In this document: positions 6,969 through 14,836 of the stretch, piece after piece
How positions within the stretch are numbered: position 1 is the stretch's first letter
How the letters are laid out: each line of letters opens with the position of its first letter
Assembly (NCBI GenBank): GCA_900769885.1
Contig: CAAGIG010000014.1
Coordinates: 1-19,545 of the forward strand
Origin: Rikenellaceae bacterium
GTDB lineage: Bacteria > Bacteroidota > Bacteroidia > Bacteroidales > UBA932
Length of the DNA: 19,545 bases
Direction of reading: 5' to 3'
Made by a program: the position numbers and the translations under genes
The notes under the pieces: generated by a model
The model's database searches: none
What the model was told of the DNA's origin: nothing
What the model saw: the letters and a program-made list of their open reading frames with translations, nothing else

Positions 6969-7931
6969 TTACCCGATAAGTGCTGATATTCTGTAAAATA
7001 CAGTCAATACAAACAAAAGGGTAAATGCGATTCCCGCCTCACCTTTATTTCCATTTTTGAAATAATCAAACATTGAAAAGGTAAAAGGGACAAACAAGGG
7101 AATTGCCAACATAAAATCGTTGGGATTGAAATACAAAACCATCAATACCAACGAAGATACCGACAGGGCCAGAGAGAAATTTATAGAGACTCTTTGAGCC
7201 CTGTTTCTTTGTGAGTAAACAGCTCTGAAATAGAGCATTGCCCTCAACATAATCAACAATACCACTGAATAATAGACCACTCCGTGGATACTCAATCCTG
7301 CAATAGTCGGATTTATATTTGAAATCTCTGCAAAATACAATTGCATTGTCTCTCCCATCGATGGACCATCGGTCAAAAAGAGATAAGCAAAGAGATAAAT
7401 CCAGGGAATTATAACCGCTCCGAAAATGGTATAGAGAATCTTCGCACCACTATATTCCCTTCTACCAAACGAGAAGAAAATGAAAAGAAGAAGATAGACC
7501 AATAACTGGGGCACCAGCATCGCAGCTGTCGAAATATAAATCATCGACATAAAAAGATGTGAATACTTCAGTTTCTCATACGCCACAAACTTAAACAGAT
7601 ACATTATTGCCCATATTACCAGCAATGCCGCTATCTGATATTGGGAGAAAACAAATGCTCCCGAGACAGAAAGAGCAAGCATCAAATAAGTTCCATACAA
7701 CACCACCGACCTGGCAGAGTACGAAAAGCATCTGAGGTTCACATAACTTATCGAAAATCCGATTAAGATATACGACACTACAGAGATTACTGAAGACAAC
7801 ACAACTTTATCCTTCAACGATGAGAAAATACTCTGACTGTAATCCCAATCAAAGAAGAATGCCGATACCAATAAAAACAATACGGTAGCAACAATCGCTA
7901 CTACCGTATAAAGTGAATTTTCATTTCTCAT
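6969..7931 (-). CDS. Uncharacterised polytopic inner-membrane protein
   Basis: The 320-residue protein is almost entirely membrane-spanning. About ten hydrophobic segments can be seen, near residues 7-27, 43-63, 75-95, 98-117, 126-154, 164-186, 214-236, 249-267, 272-290 and 299-317. The longest loops are short and basic (YSQRNRAQR near 239-246). There is no soluble domain and no catalytic motif that I can see. It resembles the family of Bacteroidetes membrane proteins annotated as DUF6427, but I hold this only weakly. It starts 3 nt after the purD stop and is the last gene of the deacetylase-purD operon. That position suggests co-expression, perhaps with envelope functions of the deacetylase. 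It converges on the aminotransferase with one base between stop codons. Confidence 0.85.
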   Translation of the reverse strand: MRNENSLYTVVAIVATVLFLLVSAFFFDWDYSQSIFSSLKDKVVLSSVISVVSYILIGFSISYVNLRCFSYSARSVVLYGTYLMLALSVSGAFVFSQYQIAALLVIWAIMYLFKFVAYEKLKYSHLFMSMIYISTAAMLVPQLLVYLLLFIFFSFGRREYSGAKILYTIFGAVIIPWIYLFAYLFLTDGPSMGETMQLYFAEISNINPTIAGLSIHGVVYYSVVLLIMLRAMLYFRAVYSQRNRAQRVSINFSLALSVSSLVLMVLYFNPNDFMLAIPLFVPFTFSMFDYFKNGNKGEAGIAFTLLFVLTVFYRISALIG

Positions 7932-7934
7932 AAA

Positions 7935-9224
7935 CTACTTATAATGAATCATATCGAGACCGATATCACTCCTATTGTATGAGTCCTTGAAAGAGATCTT
8001 TTTCAAATTGTCGTAAATATGCTCGCGAGTCGAAACCAAACTCTCTCCAAGAGTAGTCACAGCAAGAACGCGACCTCCCGATGTTACCAGTTTGTCATCA
8101 GACAATTTAGTGCCCGAATTGAAGACAATAATATCGGAGTCGACATTATCAAGACCTGTAATTTCATATCCTTTGGCATAATTCTCAGGATAACCGCCCG
8201 AAACCATAATAACAGTCATTGCACTCTTGTCATACACTTCAAAAGACTCTCCTGCAAGATTACCTTTTGCAGCTGCCGCCAAATGGCTAAGCAAATCACT
8301 CTTTATCCTTGGCATAACAACCTCTGTCTCAGGGTCTCCCATTCTTACATTATATTCAATCACAAATGGTTCTCCGCCACAATTCATCAAACCTATAAAA
8401 ATAAATCCCCTGTAATCGATACCCTCAGCACGCAATCCTGCGATAGTAGGCTCCACTATTCTGCTTTTAACCTTTTGAACAAACTCATCATTTGCAAAAG
8501 GGACAGGAGAGACAGCTCCCATACCACCGGTATTCAAACCCTGATCATTATCACCGATACGCTTATAATCTTTAGCTTCAGGCAACAACAAATACTCCTT
8601 ACCATCGGTCAAAACAAAGAATGAAACCTCCACACCGCTCAAAAACTCCTCAATCACAACTTTATTTCCCGCAGCACCGAATTTACCCGAAAACATCTGT
8701 CCAAGTTCCTTTTCTGCCTCAACAATATCAGAAAGAATCAAAACACCTTTACCCGCTGCAAGTCCATCTGCTTTAAGGACATAAGGTGGCTTCAATGTCT
8801 TAAGGAATGCCACTGCATCCTCAATTTCCCCTGCAGAAAAACTTCTGTATGCAGCAGTAGGAATATCGTATTTTGTCATAAATGCCTTTGCAAAATCTTT
8901 ACTTCCTTCCAATGCTGCACCCGCCTTGTCTGGACCTACAAAAAGCAGTTCAGACAGAGATTCGTCTTCAAAAAGATAATTCCTCAAACCATTTACAAGG
9001 GGATCCTCAGGACCTACCACCACCATATTGATTTCACGCTCTTTGATCACTTCCTTAATCAAATCAAAATCATTGACACCTCCCGAGATACATTCTGCAT
9101 ATTTTGCAATACCAGGATTTCCTGGCAATGCATAAAATTTGGAAATGTTTTGACTTTGAGATATTTTATAAGCCAAGGCGTGTTCTCTTCCCCCTGATCC
9201 GATCAATAAGACATTGTATGACAT
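7935..9224 (-). CDS. purD: Phosphoribosylamine-glycine ligase (GAR synthetase)
   Basis: PurD joins glycine to phosphoribosylamine with ATP, the second step of purine synthesis. The 429-residue length is normal for the enzyme. The N-domain begins NVLLIGSGGREHAL (4-17). The ATP-grasp domain follows with KADGLAAGKG at 151-160, VVIEEFLSGVEVSFF near 189-203, NTGGMGAVSP at 231-240 and the metal-binding segment YNVRMGDPETE at 291-301. The C-domain includes VSGGYPENYAKG. It lies 11 nt after the deacetylase stop and 3 nt before the membrane-protein start. PurM, its pathway partner, is in a separate operon about 2 kb away on the same strand. All expected motifs are intact. Confidence 0.97.
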   Translation of the reverse strand: MSYNVLLIGSGGREHALAYKISQSQNISKFYALPGNPGIAKYAECISGGVNDFDLIKEVIKEREINMVVVGPEDPLVNGLRNYLFEDESLSELLFVGPDKAGAALEGSKDFAKAFMTKYDIPTAAYRSFSAGEIEDAVAFLKTLKPPYVLKADGLAAGKGVLILSDIVEAEKELGQMFSGKFGAAGNKVVIEEFLSGVEVSFFVLTDGKEYLLLPEAKDYKRIGDNDQGLNTGGMGAVSPVPFANDEFVQKVKSRIVEPTIAGLRAEGIDYRGFIFIGLMNCGGEPFVIEYNVRMGDPETEVVMPRIKSDLLSHLAAAAKGNLAGESFEVYDKSAMTVIMVSGGYPENYAKGYEITGLDNVDSDIIVFNSGTKLSDDKLVTSGGRVLAVTTLGESLVSTREHIYDNLKKISFKDSYNRSDIGLDMIHYK

Positions 9225-9235
9225 AATTTTGTGTT

Positions 9236-9847
9236 TTATATTGTTATTGCTTTACATTTTAAATTCATTGCACTGACAGCCTCAAGAGTCTTCGGCAGCG
9301 CATACCATAAATTTTTTGCAGCCTTTTTTGAATCGTGAAACACCACTATTGCTCCGGGATGCAAATGAGGCACTACGTTTTTGAGACATTTTCTTCTCGA
9401 CAATTTACGGTTGTAATCACGACTCAAAATATTCCACATAACTATCTTATATCTGAGGCTCAACATATTGGCCTGAGAGACAGTTATCTTGGCGTATGGA
9501 GGTCTGTACAGATTGGAATTTATCAAATCATTTGCAATATCGACATCCTGAATATAATCGTGGAGTGGTTTTCTCCATCCTGCGATATGGCTATAGGTAT
9601 GATTTCCAACAGAATGACCTCTACGGAGAATCTCCTTGAAAAGGTCGGGATACAACTCTACATTTTTACCGATACAGAAAAAGGTAGCTTTTGCATTAAA
9701 CCTGTCCAGAGTATCCAGCACCCAGGGGGTAACTTCGGGGCAGGGACCATCATCAAAAGTGAGAAACAGAGAATCCTCCTCCTTGGGAAAACTCCAGATT
9801 GCAGAAGGATATATCTTTTTCAAGATTGATGGTGGATTAAACAGCAT
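9236..9847 (-). CDS. Polysaccharide deacetylase family protein (NodB homology)
   Basis: Numbered from the ATG at 9847, the protein has 203 residues. It contains the NodB motifs TFDDGP at 30-35 (D32 catalytic base, D33 metal ligand), NHTYSH at 82-87 (H83 and H87 metal ligands), RPPY at 115-118 and VVFHDS at 168-173 (H171 catalytic acid). Such enzymes remove N- or O-acetyl groups from peptidoglycan or other glycans using Zn or Co. There is no obvious signal peptide, so export is unclear, although the N-terminus (FNPPSILKKIYPSAIW) matches what I recall for Bacteroides relatives. A longer reading from a TTG at 9880 is rejected because that TTG lies inside the TATATTTG -7 element. It heads the operon with purD and a membrane protein. 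Confidence 0.88.
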   Translation of the reverse strand: MLFNPPSILKKIYPSAIWSFPKEEDSLFLTFDDGPCPEVTPWVLDTLDRFNAKATFFCIGKNVELYPDLFKEILRRGHSVGNHTYSHIAGWRKPLHDYIQDVDIANDLINSNLYRPPYAKITVSQANMLSLRYKIVMWNILSRDYNRKLSRRKCLKNVVPHLHPGAIVVFHDSKKAAKNLWYALPKTLEAVSAMNLKCKAITI

Positions 9848-9877
9848 ATTGCTACGATTCTCATTAAAAACCTGTCG

Positions 9878-9885
9878 CAAATATA
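9878..9885 (-). promoter_or_regulatory. -7 element of the deacetylase-purD operon
   Basis: The minus strand reads TATATTTG, an exact TAnnTTTG match, 31-38 bp upstream of the ATG at 9847. It implies a leader of roughly 25 nt. No convincing -33 element was seen. Confidence 0.5.
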
Positions 9886-9896
9886 TAGAAATTTAT

Positions 9897-9904
9897 TAAC
9901 TTCG
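9897..9904 (+). promoter_or_regulatory. Possible -7 element for the DUF4296-like lipoprotein operon
   Basis: TAACTTCG differs from TAnnTTTG at one position and would give a leader of about 18 nt before the ATG at 9929. There is no good -33 match. It is 11 bp from the opposing deacetylase -7 element. Confidence 0.3.
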
Positions 9905-9928
9905 CTGATTAATATATTATAATCTTCT

Positions 9929-10936
9929 ATGAGAAAGAAGCTAATTTTAGCAGTTTTATTGACTTCAGTTCTCTTTTTCCATTCCTGCGGAGAAAGAGGT
10001 ATCATACCAAAAGATGTGATGGCGCAAATATACTACGATATGTATATGAATGACCAGGCCATCAAATCCAAATATATATACAGAAGAATGAGTGACACCC
10101 TGCACGTCTATACCCCTATATTTGAGAGATATGGATACACAGAGGAGGATTACCGCCGCTCAGTGGAACACTACCTGCTCAATCCCGAAAAATTTGAAAA
10201 AATCTTCAAACGCACCTTGCAGGACCTTGAAAAAAGGAAAAATCTCCTTGATGCACTGATTGCTGCCGAAGAGAAAAGGGCACTCCGTTGGGATTTCATC
10301 GACTCACTTGAATATTACACAGCTGACACAATCCAAAGCAGCGCTTACTACAGAGCACTGAGAATGTTGTTCTTCAAACCAGACACATTGGTACCCAACT
10401 CACCTGTCATAGACTCTATATTTATGGAGCGTCCACAAAATATCTATACTATTTTCAACGACTCTATCTATAACTCTGACAGACACTTCGCATTCTATAA
10501 GAACCTGGGAATCTTCCCTGCTTTACCTCCAAAAGACACCACAGACAGCCTTGTTGCGAAGGTTGAAAAAATAGAGAAAGTGGAAGAGAAACCCGAGAAA
10601 AAAGCAGACGAGGCAAAACCTGATAGAAAACCTAAAACAAAAGATAAAGCGACTCCTGCCAACAAGCAATTGGAAAAAGATGTGAGGGGAAACATAAAAA
10701 ACAATCCTAAAGACAAAGACCCAAGGGCCGGCAAAAATCTGAAAGGGGACAAAAACAATCCCAAAGGGATAAAAAAAGAGGCTCCGGATGTCAATAAAAG
10801 CACAAACCGACAAATAAAACCATCTCAAATCGGTCCCGGAAACAAGAATAAAGCGACAAACAACCCCAAACAGAATAAATCGGAGAACAAAGGCATTCTG
10901 AAAAAGAAAGCCGAGAAACAACAACAAAACAAATAG
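9929..10936 (+). CDS. DUF4296-like lipoprotein with a lysine-rich disordered tail
   Basis: The 335-residue protein starts with a lipoprotein signal: MRKKLILAVLL, then FFHSC with the lipidated Cys at 20. Residues about 24-105 look like DUF4296: PKDVMAQIYYDMYMND, a YTPIFERYGYTEEDYRRSVEHYL segment, then a helical PEKFEKIFKRTLQDLEKRK stretch. This Bacteroidetes-specific family has no known function. Residues about 211-335 form a low-complexity tail rich in K, N, P, Q and D; 34 of its 125 residues are lysine. Such a basic tail on the periplasmic side could bind acidic envelope polymers, which is speculation. Canonical DUF4296 proteins are, as I recall, much shorter. It heads the operon that continues with an amidohydrolase 11 nt downstream. 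Confidence 0.88.
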   Translation: MRKKLILAVLLTSVLFFHSCGERGIIPKDVMAQIYYDMYMNDQAIKSKYIYRRMSDTLHVYTPIFERYGYTEEDYRRSVEHYLLNPEKFEKIFKRTLQDLEKRKNLLDALIAAEEKRALRWDFIDSLEYYTADTIQSSAYYRALRMLFFKPDTLVPNSPVIDSIFMERPQNIYTIFNDSIYNSDRHFAFYKNLGIFPALPPKDTTDSLVAKVEKIEKVEEKPEKKADEAKPDRKPKTKDKATPANKQLEKDVRGNIKNNPKDKDPRAGKNLKGDKNNPKGIKKEAPDVNKSTNRQIKPSQIGPGNKNKATNNPKQNKSENKGILKKKAEKQQQNK

Positions 10937-10947
10937 AATAAAGAGAA

Positions 10948-12135
10948 ATGAGAAGAATAGCAGCCAATTATATATTTCCTATTGATTCCGAACCAATTAG
11001 AAATGGATTCATCGAATTGGAAGATGACGGAACCATTATTAAAACAGGAGAATTGACTCAAGAGACCGCATCAACAGAATTCTACAACGGTATCTTGTGC
11101 CCCGGTTTTGTAAACTCACACTGCCACATCGAACTTTCCAGCCTTCAGGGAAAATTCAAAAAGGGAACAGGAATGTCTGGTTTCATCAACCAGATAAACG
11201 AACTCCGGGAAAGTGCTCCCAAAGAGGTTAGAATCGAGTGCATTGCCAAACAGTTTGAGAAACTTTACGAAGAAGGGGTAAGTGCAATGGCTGACATTTC
11301 CAACTGCGACGAAAGCTTCCAGATCAAAAAAGAGAGTCCCATCTACACCAGAACATTCATTGAAGTATTCGGAACAGAGGCAAATGATGTACCCGAGGTA
11401 ATTTCAGGAGCAAAACAACTCCTTGACAAAGCTACAGAGATGGAAATCGATGCAGGTATTACCCCGCACTCTCCCTACACAATGAGTCCGGAACTTCTTA
11501 CTGCTGCTTCGGCTGAAGGACTATCCAAAGGATTCATCTCATACCATAACCAGGAGTCTCAGGAAGAGGAAGATATGATTTGTTCGCACAGCGGAGCCCT
11601 TTATGAAAATTACATCGGAAGGGGACTTAGTGTTCCACCTGCAACAGGAAAACCCGCCCTGCTCCACTTCCTTGACAGAATTTCAAAAGTTCATCCTGCC
11701 CCATTTAAGGAAAACATTTTGCTCATTCACAACACTGTAACCAATCAGGAGAGCATCAATGCAGCAAAAGAGGCAGCCCAAAACCTTTTCTGGGTAACTT
11801 GTCCTCTTTCAAATATATTCATACATAACACATTAGCTCCATTGAAACTATTCAGAGAAAATGGTTTGAAAATTCTCGTTGGAACAGACAGTCTATCATC
11901 CAATGACATTTTGTCTATGGTAGAGGAGATAAAATGTATCCAAAGCAACTTCCCCGAAATTCCTCTGGCAGAAATTTTGCAATGGAGCACACTCAATGGT
12001 GCTGAAGCATTAGCTCAACACCATTGGCTCGGAAGCTTTACCCCAGGTAAAAAACCGGGCGTGGTATTAATTGATAACATTGACTTTGAGAATATGAAAT
12101 TAACTCCTCAAAGTCGCTCAAAACGAATTATTTAA
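10948..12135 (+). CDS. Amidohydrolase-family metal-dependent deaminase/hydrolase
   Basis: This 395-residue cytosolic protein belongs to the amidohydrolase superfamily, near the SAH/MTA deaminase, chlorohydrolase and guanine deaminase branch. A small beta-sandwich N-terminus leads to GFVNSHCHIELSSL, whose H58 and H60 are metal ligands. H174 (TPHSPY), H200 with E203 (SYHNQES), H261 (LIHNT) and D314 (GTDSLSSND) complete the expected ligand and catalytic set. The C-terminus returns to a short strand region (GVVLIDNID). All active-site positions are present, so it should be a working enzyme. The substrate is unknown: aminofutalosine-type or nucleoside deamination are possible, but nothing in the neighbourhood proves either. 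It ends 2 nt before the radical SAM gene, so the two are probably co-translated. Confidence 0.85.
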   Translation: MRRIAANYIFPIDSEPIRNGFIELEDDGTIIKTGELTQETASTEFYNGILCPGFVNSHCHIELSSLQGKFKKGTGMSGFINQINELRESAPKEVRIECIAKQFEKLYEEGVSAMADISNCDESFQIKKESPIYTRTFIEVFGTEANDVPEVISGAKQLLDKATEMEIDAGITPHSPYTMSPELLTAASAEGLSKGFISYHNQESQEEEDMICSHSGALYENYIGRGLSVPPATGKPALLHFLDRISKVHPAPFKENILLIHNTVTNQESINAAKEAAQNLFWVTCPLSNIFIHNTLAPLKLFRENGLKILVGTDSLSSNDILSMVEEIKCIQSNFPEIPLAEILQWSTLNGAEALAQHHWLGSFTPGKKPGVVLIDNIDFENMKLTPQSRSKRII

Positions 12136-12137
12136 CA

Positions 12138-12911
12138 ATGACAATACTATTCAATCAAATAGTTTTTGGCCCTATTAAGAGCCGCAGATTAGGAAATTCA
12201 TTAGGTATAAACTTAATGCCTCTAAATGGCAAATTCTGCAGTTTCGACTGTATCTACTGCGAATGTGGATGGAACAAGGATGGAAAAAATGACCAGAAAT
12301 TGCCAACAAAAGAGGAGGTTTTCTCTGAAATGGAGAGAAGATTCAATGAACTTAAAAATGAAGGAATCAACATTGACACCATCACTTTCTCTGGCAACGG
12401 AGAACCCACCACCCATCCCGAATTTCCGGCAATCATAGACAAAACCATCGAACTTCGTGACAAATTCTTCCCCAACGCAGCAGTTTCTGTTTTGACAAAT
12501 GCTTCAAGAATCGGAAATGACAAAGTGAGAGCCGCTTTGATGAAAGTCACAAATCCTATCTTAAAAATAGACAGCGGTTTGGAAGAATATATCCGAATCA
12601 TTGACAATCCTCAGGGAAATTACTCTTTGGCTGACACCATTGAAAATATCAGAAAATTCAATGGAGATTTCATCCTTCAGACAATGTTCCTTAAAGGTAC
12701 TGTTGACGGAAAATATATCGACACTACCGATCCAGAGGTCGTTTCACATTGGGTAAAAATTGCATTGGATCTGAAACCCAGAGAAATTATGATGTACACC
12801 ATCGACAGGGAGACTCCTGCTCAGGAACTTGCAAAAGTAACTGTAGCTGAGATGGAGGAAATTGCAAAACCTTTGGTCGAAGCGGGTCTTAAAGTTCAAA
12901 TCCGAGGCTGA
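12138..12911 (+). CDS. Radical SAM protein of unknown substrate (COG0731-like)
   Basis: The 257-residue protein has the radical SAM cluster motif CSFDCIYC (C34, C38, C41) with an extra C43 right after. The preceding GPIKSRRLGNSLGINLMP (11-28) is typical of a family of small Fe-S oxidoreductases grouped with COG0731. TFSGNGEPTTHPEF (about 88-101) is the GGE-like SAM-binding motif, and VLTNAS and LKIDS are the following barrel strands. There is no SPASM or other extra cluster domain, so it is a minimal barrel. The family's substrate is unknown to me. Its TGA overlaps the dtd ATG by one base (TGATG), which couples it tightly to a tRNA-editing enzyme. A link to tRNA or nucleotide chemistry is inference from context only. 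Confidence 0.88.
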   Translation: MTILFNQIVFGPIKSRRLGNSLGINLMPLNGKFCSFDCIYCECGWNKDGKNDQKLPTKEEVFSEMERRFNELKNEGINIDTITFSGNGEPTTHPEFPAIIDKTIELRDKFFPNAAVSVLTNASRIGNDKVRAALMKVTNPILKIDSGLEEYIRIIDNPQGNYSLADTIENIRKFNGDFILQTMFLKGTVDGKYIDTTDPEVVSHWVKIALDLKPREIMMYTIDRETPAQELAKVTVAEMEEIAKPLVEAGLKVQIRG

Positions 12912-13363
12912 TGAGAATAATTATCCAACGGGTTCTGGACTCCTCGGTAACAATCGACGGCAAAGTTCACGCATCCATAGGCAAGGGAATGACAATCCTT
13001 GTAGGGATAGAGGATAGCGATACCGAAGAAGATATCGACTGGCTTTGCAAGAAGATAGTGATGATGAGAATTTTTGATGACGAGAACGGAGTAATGAATC
13101 GTTCCATCATCGAGGATGGCGGTGACATTTTGGTTATTAGTCAGTTTACACTCTACGCATCAACCAAAAAGGGAAATCGTCCCTCGTACATCAGAGCAGC
13201 AAAACCGGAAATATCAATTCCCATTTATGAGAATTTTATTAACAAATTAGAGATTTATTTGGGGAAAAATATAAAAAAAGGTATATTTGGTGCTGATATG
13301 AAGGTATCCATCAATAATAACGGACCTGTAACTATAATTATGGATTCTAAAAACAAAGAATAA
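12911..13363 (+). CDS. dtd: D-aminoacyl-tRNA deacylase
   Basis: Dtd hydrolyses D-amino acids (and glycine from mischarged tRNA-Ala) off tRNAs and keeps D-residues out of proteins. The 150-residue length is normal. It starts MRIIIQRVLDSSVTIDG, the classic Dtd N-terminus. The two active-site signatures are SQFTLYA near 76-82 and NNGPVTI near 138-144, the second carrying the Gly-cisPro pair that enforces chirality. The segment GNRPSYIRAAKPE is also typical. The start overlaps the radical SAM stop by one base and deoC begins 3 nt after the stop. In Porphyromonas and Bacteroides a mazG-type gene is, as I recall, usually found between dtd and deoC; here it is absent. Confidence 0.96.
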   Translation: MRIIIQRVLDSSVTIDGKVHASIGKGMTILVGIEDSDTEEDIDWLCKKIVMMRIFDDENGVMNRSIIEDGGDILVISQFTLYASTKKGNRPSYIRAAKPEISIPIYENFINKLEIYLGKNIKKGIFGADMKVSINNNGPVTIIMDSKNKE

Positions 13364-13366
13364 TAT

Positions 13367-14197
13367 ATGGAGAGTGCTCAAAGGTATATTGAAAATATCC
13401 AGAAAAATTTAGACCACTGGTTGACCCCTGAAGTTTACAAAGAATGTCTTGGTTTTATAGATTTGACATCACTTAAACCAAATGATACACAAGCAAGTAT
13501 CATTAAGATGGTAAACAAAGTAAACAATTTTAATGAAAGATTTCCGGAATTCTCGACTCCGGCATCTATTTGCGTATTTCCAAATTTCAGTAAAACCGTC
13601 AAAGAAAACCTTACAGCACCCGGCGTAAATATAACAGTCGTTTCGGGATGTTTCCCCGCCTCTCAAAGCTACCTTGAAGTTAAACTTCTTGAAAGCAAAA
13701 TGGCTGTTGAAAATGGGGCCAATGAAGTTGATATCGTATTGGCACTGAATAAATTCCTCGATGGGGATTTGGATGAATGCAGAAGAGAAATCAGAGAAAT
13801 CAAAAATGTCATTGGTAACGCCCACCTTAAAGTGATTCTCGAAACCGGACTTTTGGAAAGCGAAGAGAATATCCGCACCGCCTCATTCCTTGCAATGGAA
13901 TCGGGTGCAGATTTCATCAAGACCTCAACAGGCAAGATAGAACCTTCTGCCACCCCATTTGCCGCGGTAGTAATGTGCCAATGCATCAAAGAGTTCTACG
14001 AAAAGACTGGTAAGAAAATAGGATTCAAACCTGCAGGAGGTATCTCTACTGCCAGAGATGCAGCAGTATATTATGCAATAACAGAAACAATATTGGGAAA
14101 AGAGTGGTTAAACAGAGACTTGCTCCGTTTTGGTGCGAGCAGAGTGACAAACTCTATTTTGTCGGAAATTGAGAAAAGCACTATATCATATTACTAA
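13367..14197 (+). CDS. deoC: Deoxyribose-phosphate aldolase
   Basis: DeoC splits 2-deoxyribose-5-phosphate into glyceraldehyde-3-phosphate and acetaldehyde in deoxynucleoside catabolism. The 276-residue protein is a TIM barrel of class I. FIKTSTGK at 183-190 holds the Schiff-base lysine K185. GFKPAGGIS at 219-227 holds the second active-site lysine K221, and VDIV at 121-124 carries the conserved aspartate D122. ICVFP (68-72) and ILETGLL are further barrel strands. It resembles the longer E. coli-type enzyme rather than the 220-residue type. It starts 3 nt after dtd. After its stop, 35 nt of A/T-rich sequence precede the beta-barrel gene, with no terminator visible, so read-through is likely. 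Confidence 0.96.
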   Translation: MESAQRYIENIQKNLDHWLTPEVYKECLGFIDLTSLKPNDTQASIIKMVNKVNNFNERFPEFSTPASICVFPNFSKTVKENLTAPGVNITVVSGCFPASQSYLEVKLLESKMAVENGANEVDIVLALNKFLDGDLDECRREIREIKNVIGNAHLKVILETGLLESEENIRTASFLAMESGADFIKTSTGKIEPSATPFAAVVMCQCIKEFYEKTGKKIGFKPAGGISTARDAAVYYAITETILGKEWLNRDLLRFGASRVTNSILSEIEKSTISYY

Positions 14198-14232
14198 TTC
14201 ATTTACAAACAACCAATTAACAAACATTTATC

Positions 14233-14709
14233 ATGAAAAAATTATTGACACTAGTATTGGCCCTTACAATGGGTGTTTCAGCGCTATTTGCACAAGAGTA
14301 CAAAAACGCAATCGGTGTAAGACTTGGTTACGAGTTATCAGTAACATACAAAACATTTATATCTCAGGAGAACTTCGTTGACCTCGGTGTTAACTTGGCA
14401 CCTTTCGGAGCTTTCGGAATCACAGCATTCGGTTTCTACGATTGGAACTTTGACATCCCACAAGTTGACGGACTATCTTGGTATGTTGGTCCCGGTGCAT
14501 CTGTAGGTCTTCACTCCAACGCATTCTATGTATCAGTACACGGACAAATTGGTCTTGAATACAAATTCAACAACCTTCCCCTTGCAATTTTCGTTGACTA
14601 CGCTCCCGGTATTTCACTTGGAGCAGCATCAGAAGGAGACACAGGTACAGGACTACATTTGGGATATGCAGGTGCATTCGGTGGACTTGGTCTAAGATAC
14701 ACCTTCTAA
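14233..14709 (+). CDS. Small outer-membrane beta-barrel protein
   Basis: The 158-residue precursor has a clear signal peptide (MKKLLTLVLALTMGVSALFA, cleavage before QE at 21), leaving 138 residues. The mature part alternates short amphipathic strands with Gly/Asn turns (AIGVRLGYEL, FVDLGVNLAPF, FYVSVHGQIGLEYKF, LGYAGAFGGLGLRYTF). It ends in an aromatic residue, as expected of the BAM recognition signal. The size suggests an eight-stranded barrel of the OmpX/OmpA-like kind. Function is unknown; such proteins are usually structural or binding. Codons are biased to C-ending forms, as in abundant proteins. It is the last gene before the terminator at 14783. No exact own promoter was found in the 35-nt gap. 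Confidence 0.85.
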   Translation: MKKLLTLVLALTMGVSALFAQEYKNAIGVRLGYELSVTYKTFISQENFVDLGVNLAPFGAFGITAFGFYDWNFDIPQVDGLSWYVGPGASVGLHSNAFYVSVHGQIGLEYKFNNLPLAIFVDYAPGISLGAASEGDTGTGLHLGYAGAFGGLGLRYTF

Positions 14710-14749
14710 ATCAACTAACACTAACCAAAATTCTAACACAAATATCACT

Positions 14750-14771
14750 GCTCAGCCTCTTGATGCTGAGC
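14750..14771 (+). other. Perfect 7-bp hairpin in the 3' leader of the beta-barrel transcript
   Basis: GCTCAGC (14750-14756) pairs with GCTGAGC (14765-14771) around an 8-nt loop. No T-run follows, so it is not itself a terminator. It sits 12 nt before the terminator hairpin and may protect the mRNA 3' end. Confidence 0.55.
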
Positions 14772-14782
14772 AAGATCAGAAC

Positions 14783-14815
14783 AGAGCCCGGTATTGTATC
14801 GGGCTCTTTTGTTTA
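14783..14815 (+). terminator. Rho-independent terminator of the plus-strand operon
   Basis: AGAGCCCG pairs with CGGGCTCT (8 bp, 14783-14790 with 14800-14807) around a 9-nt loop. TTTTGTTT follows directly. It closes the transcript that ends with the beta-barrel gene. Confidence 0.9.
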
Positions 14816-14836
14816 CCTCGCATTTCCTGTTGCAAC

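Noticed and set aside
10495..10927. Hydrophobic minus-strand open frames that look like membrane proteins
   Set aside because: They are the complement of the lysine-rich tail: AAA/AAG codons read as TTT/CTT on the other strand and give Phe/Leu-rich peptides.
14198..14232. Separate promoter for the beta-barrel gene
   Set aside because: No TAnnTTTG-like sequence occurs in the 35-nt gap or just before it, and read-through from deoC is sufficient.
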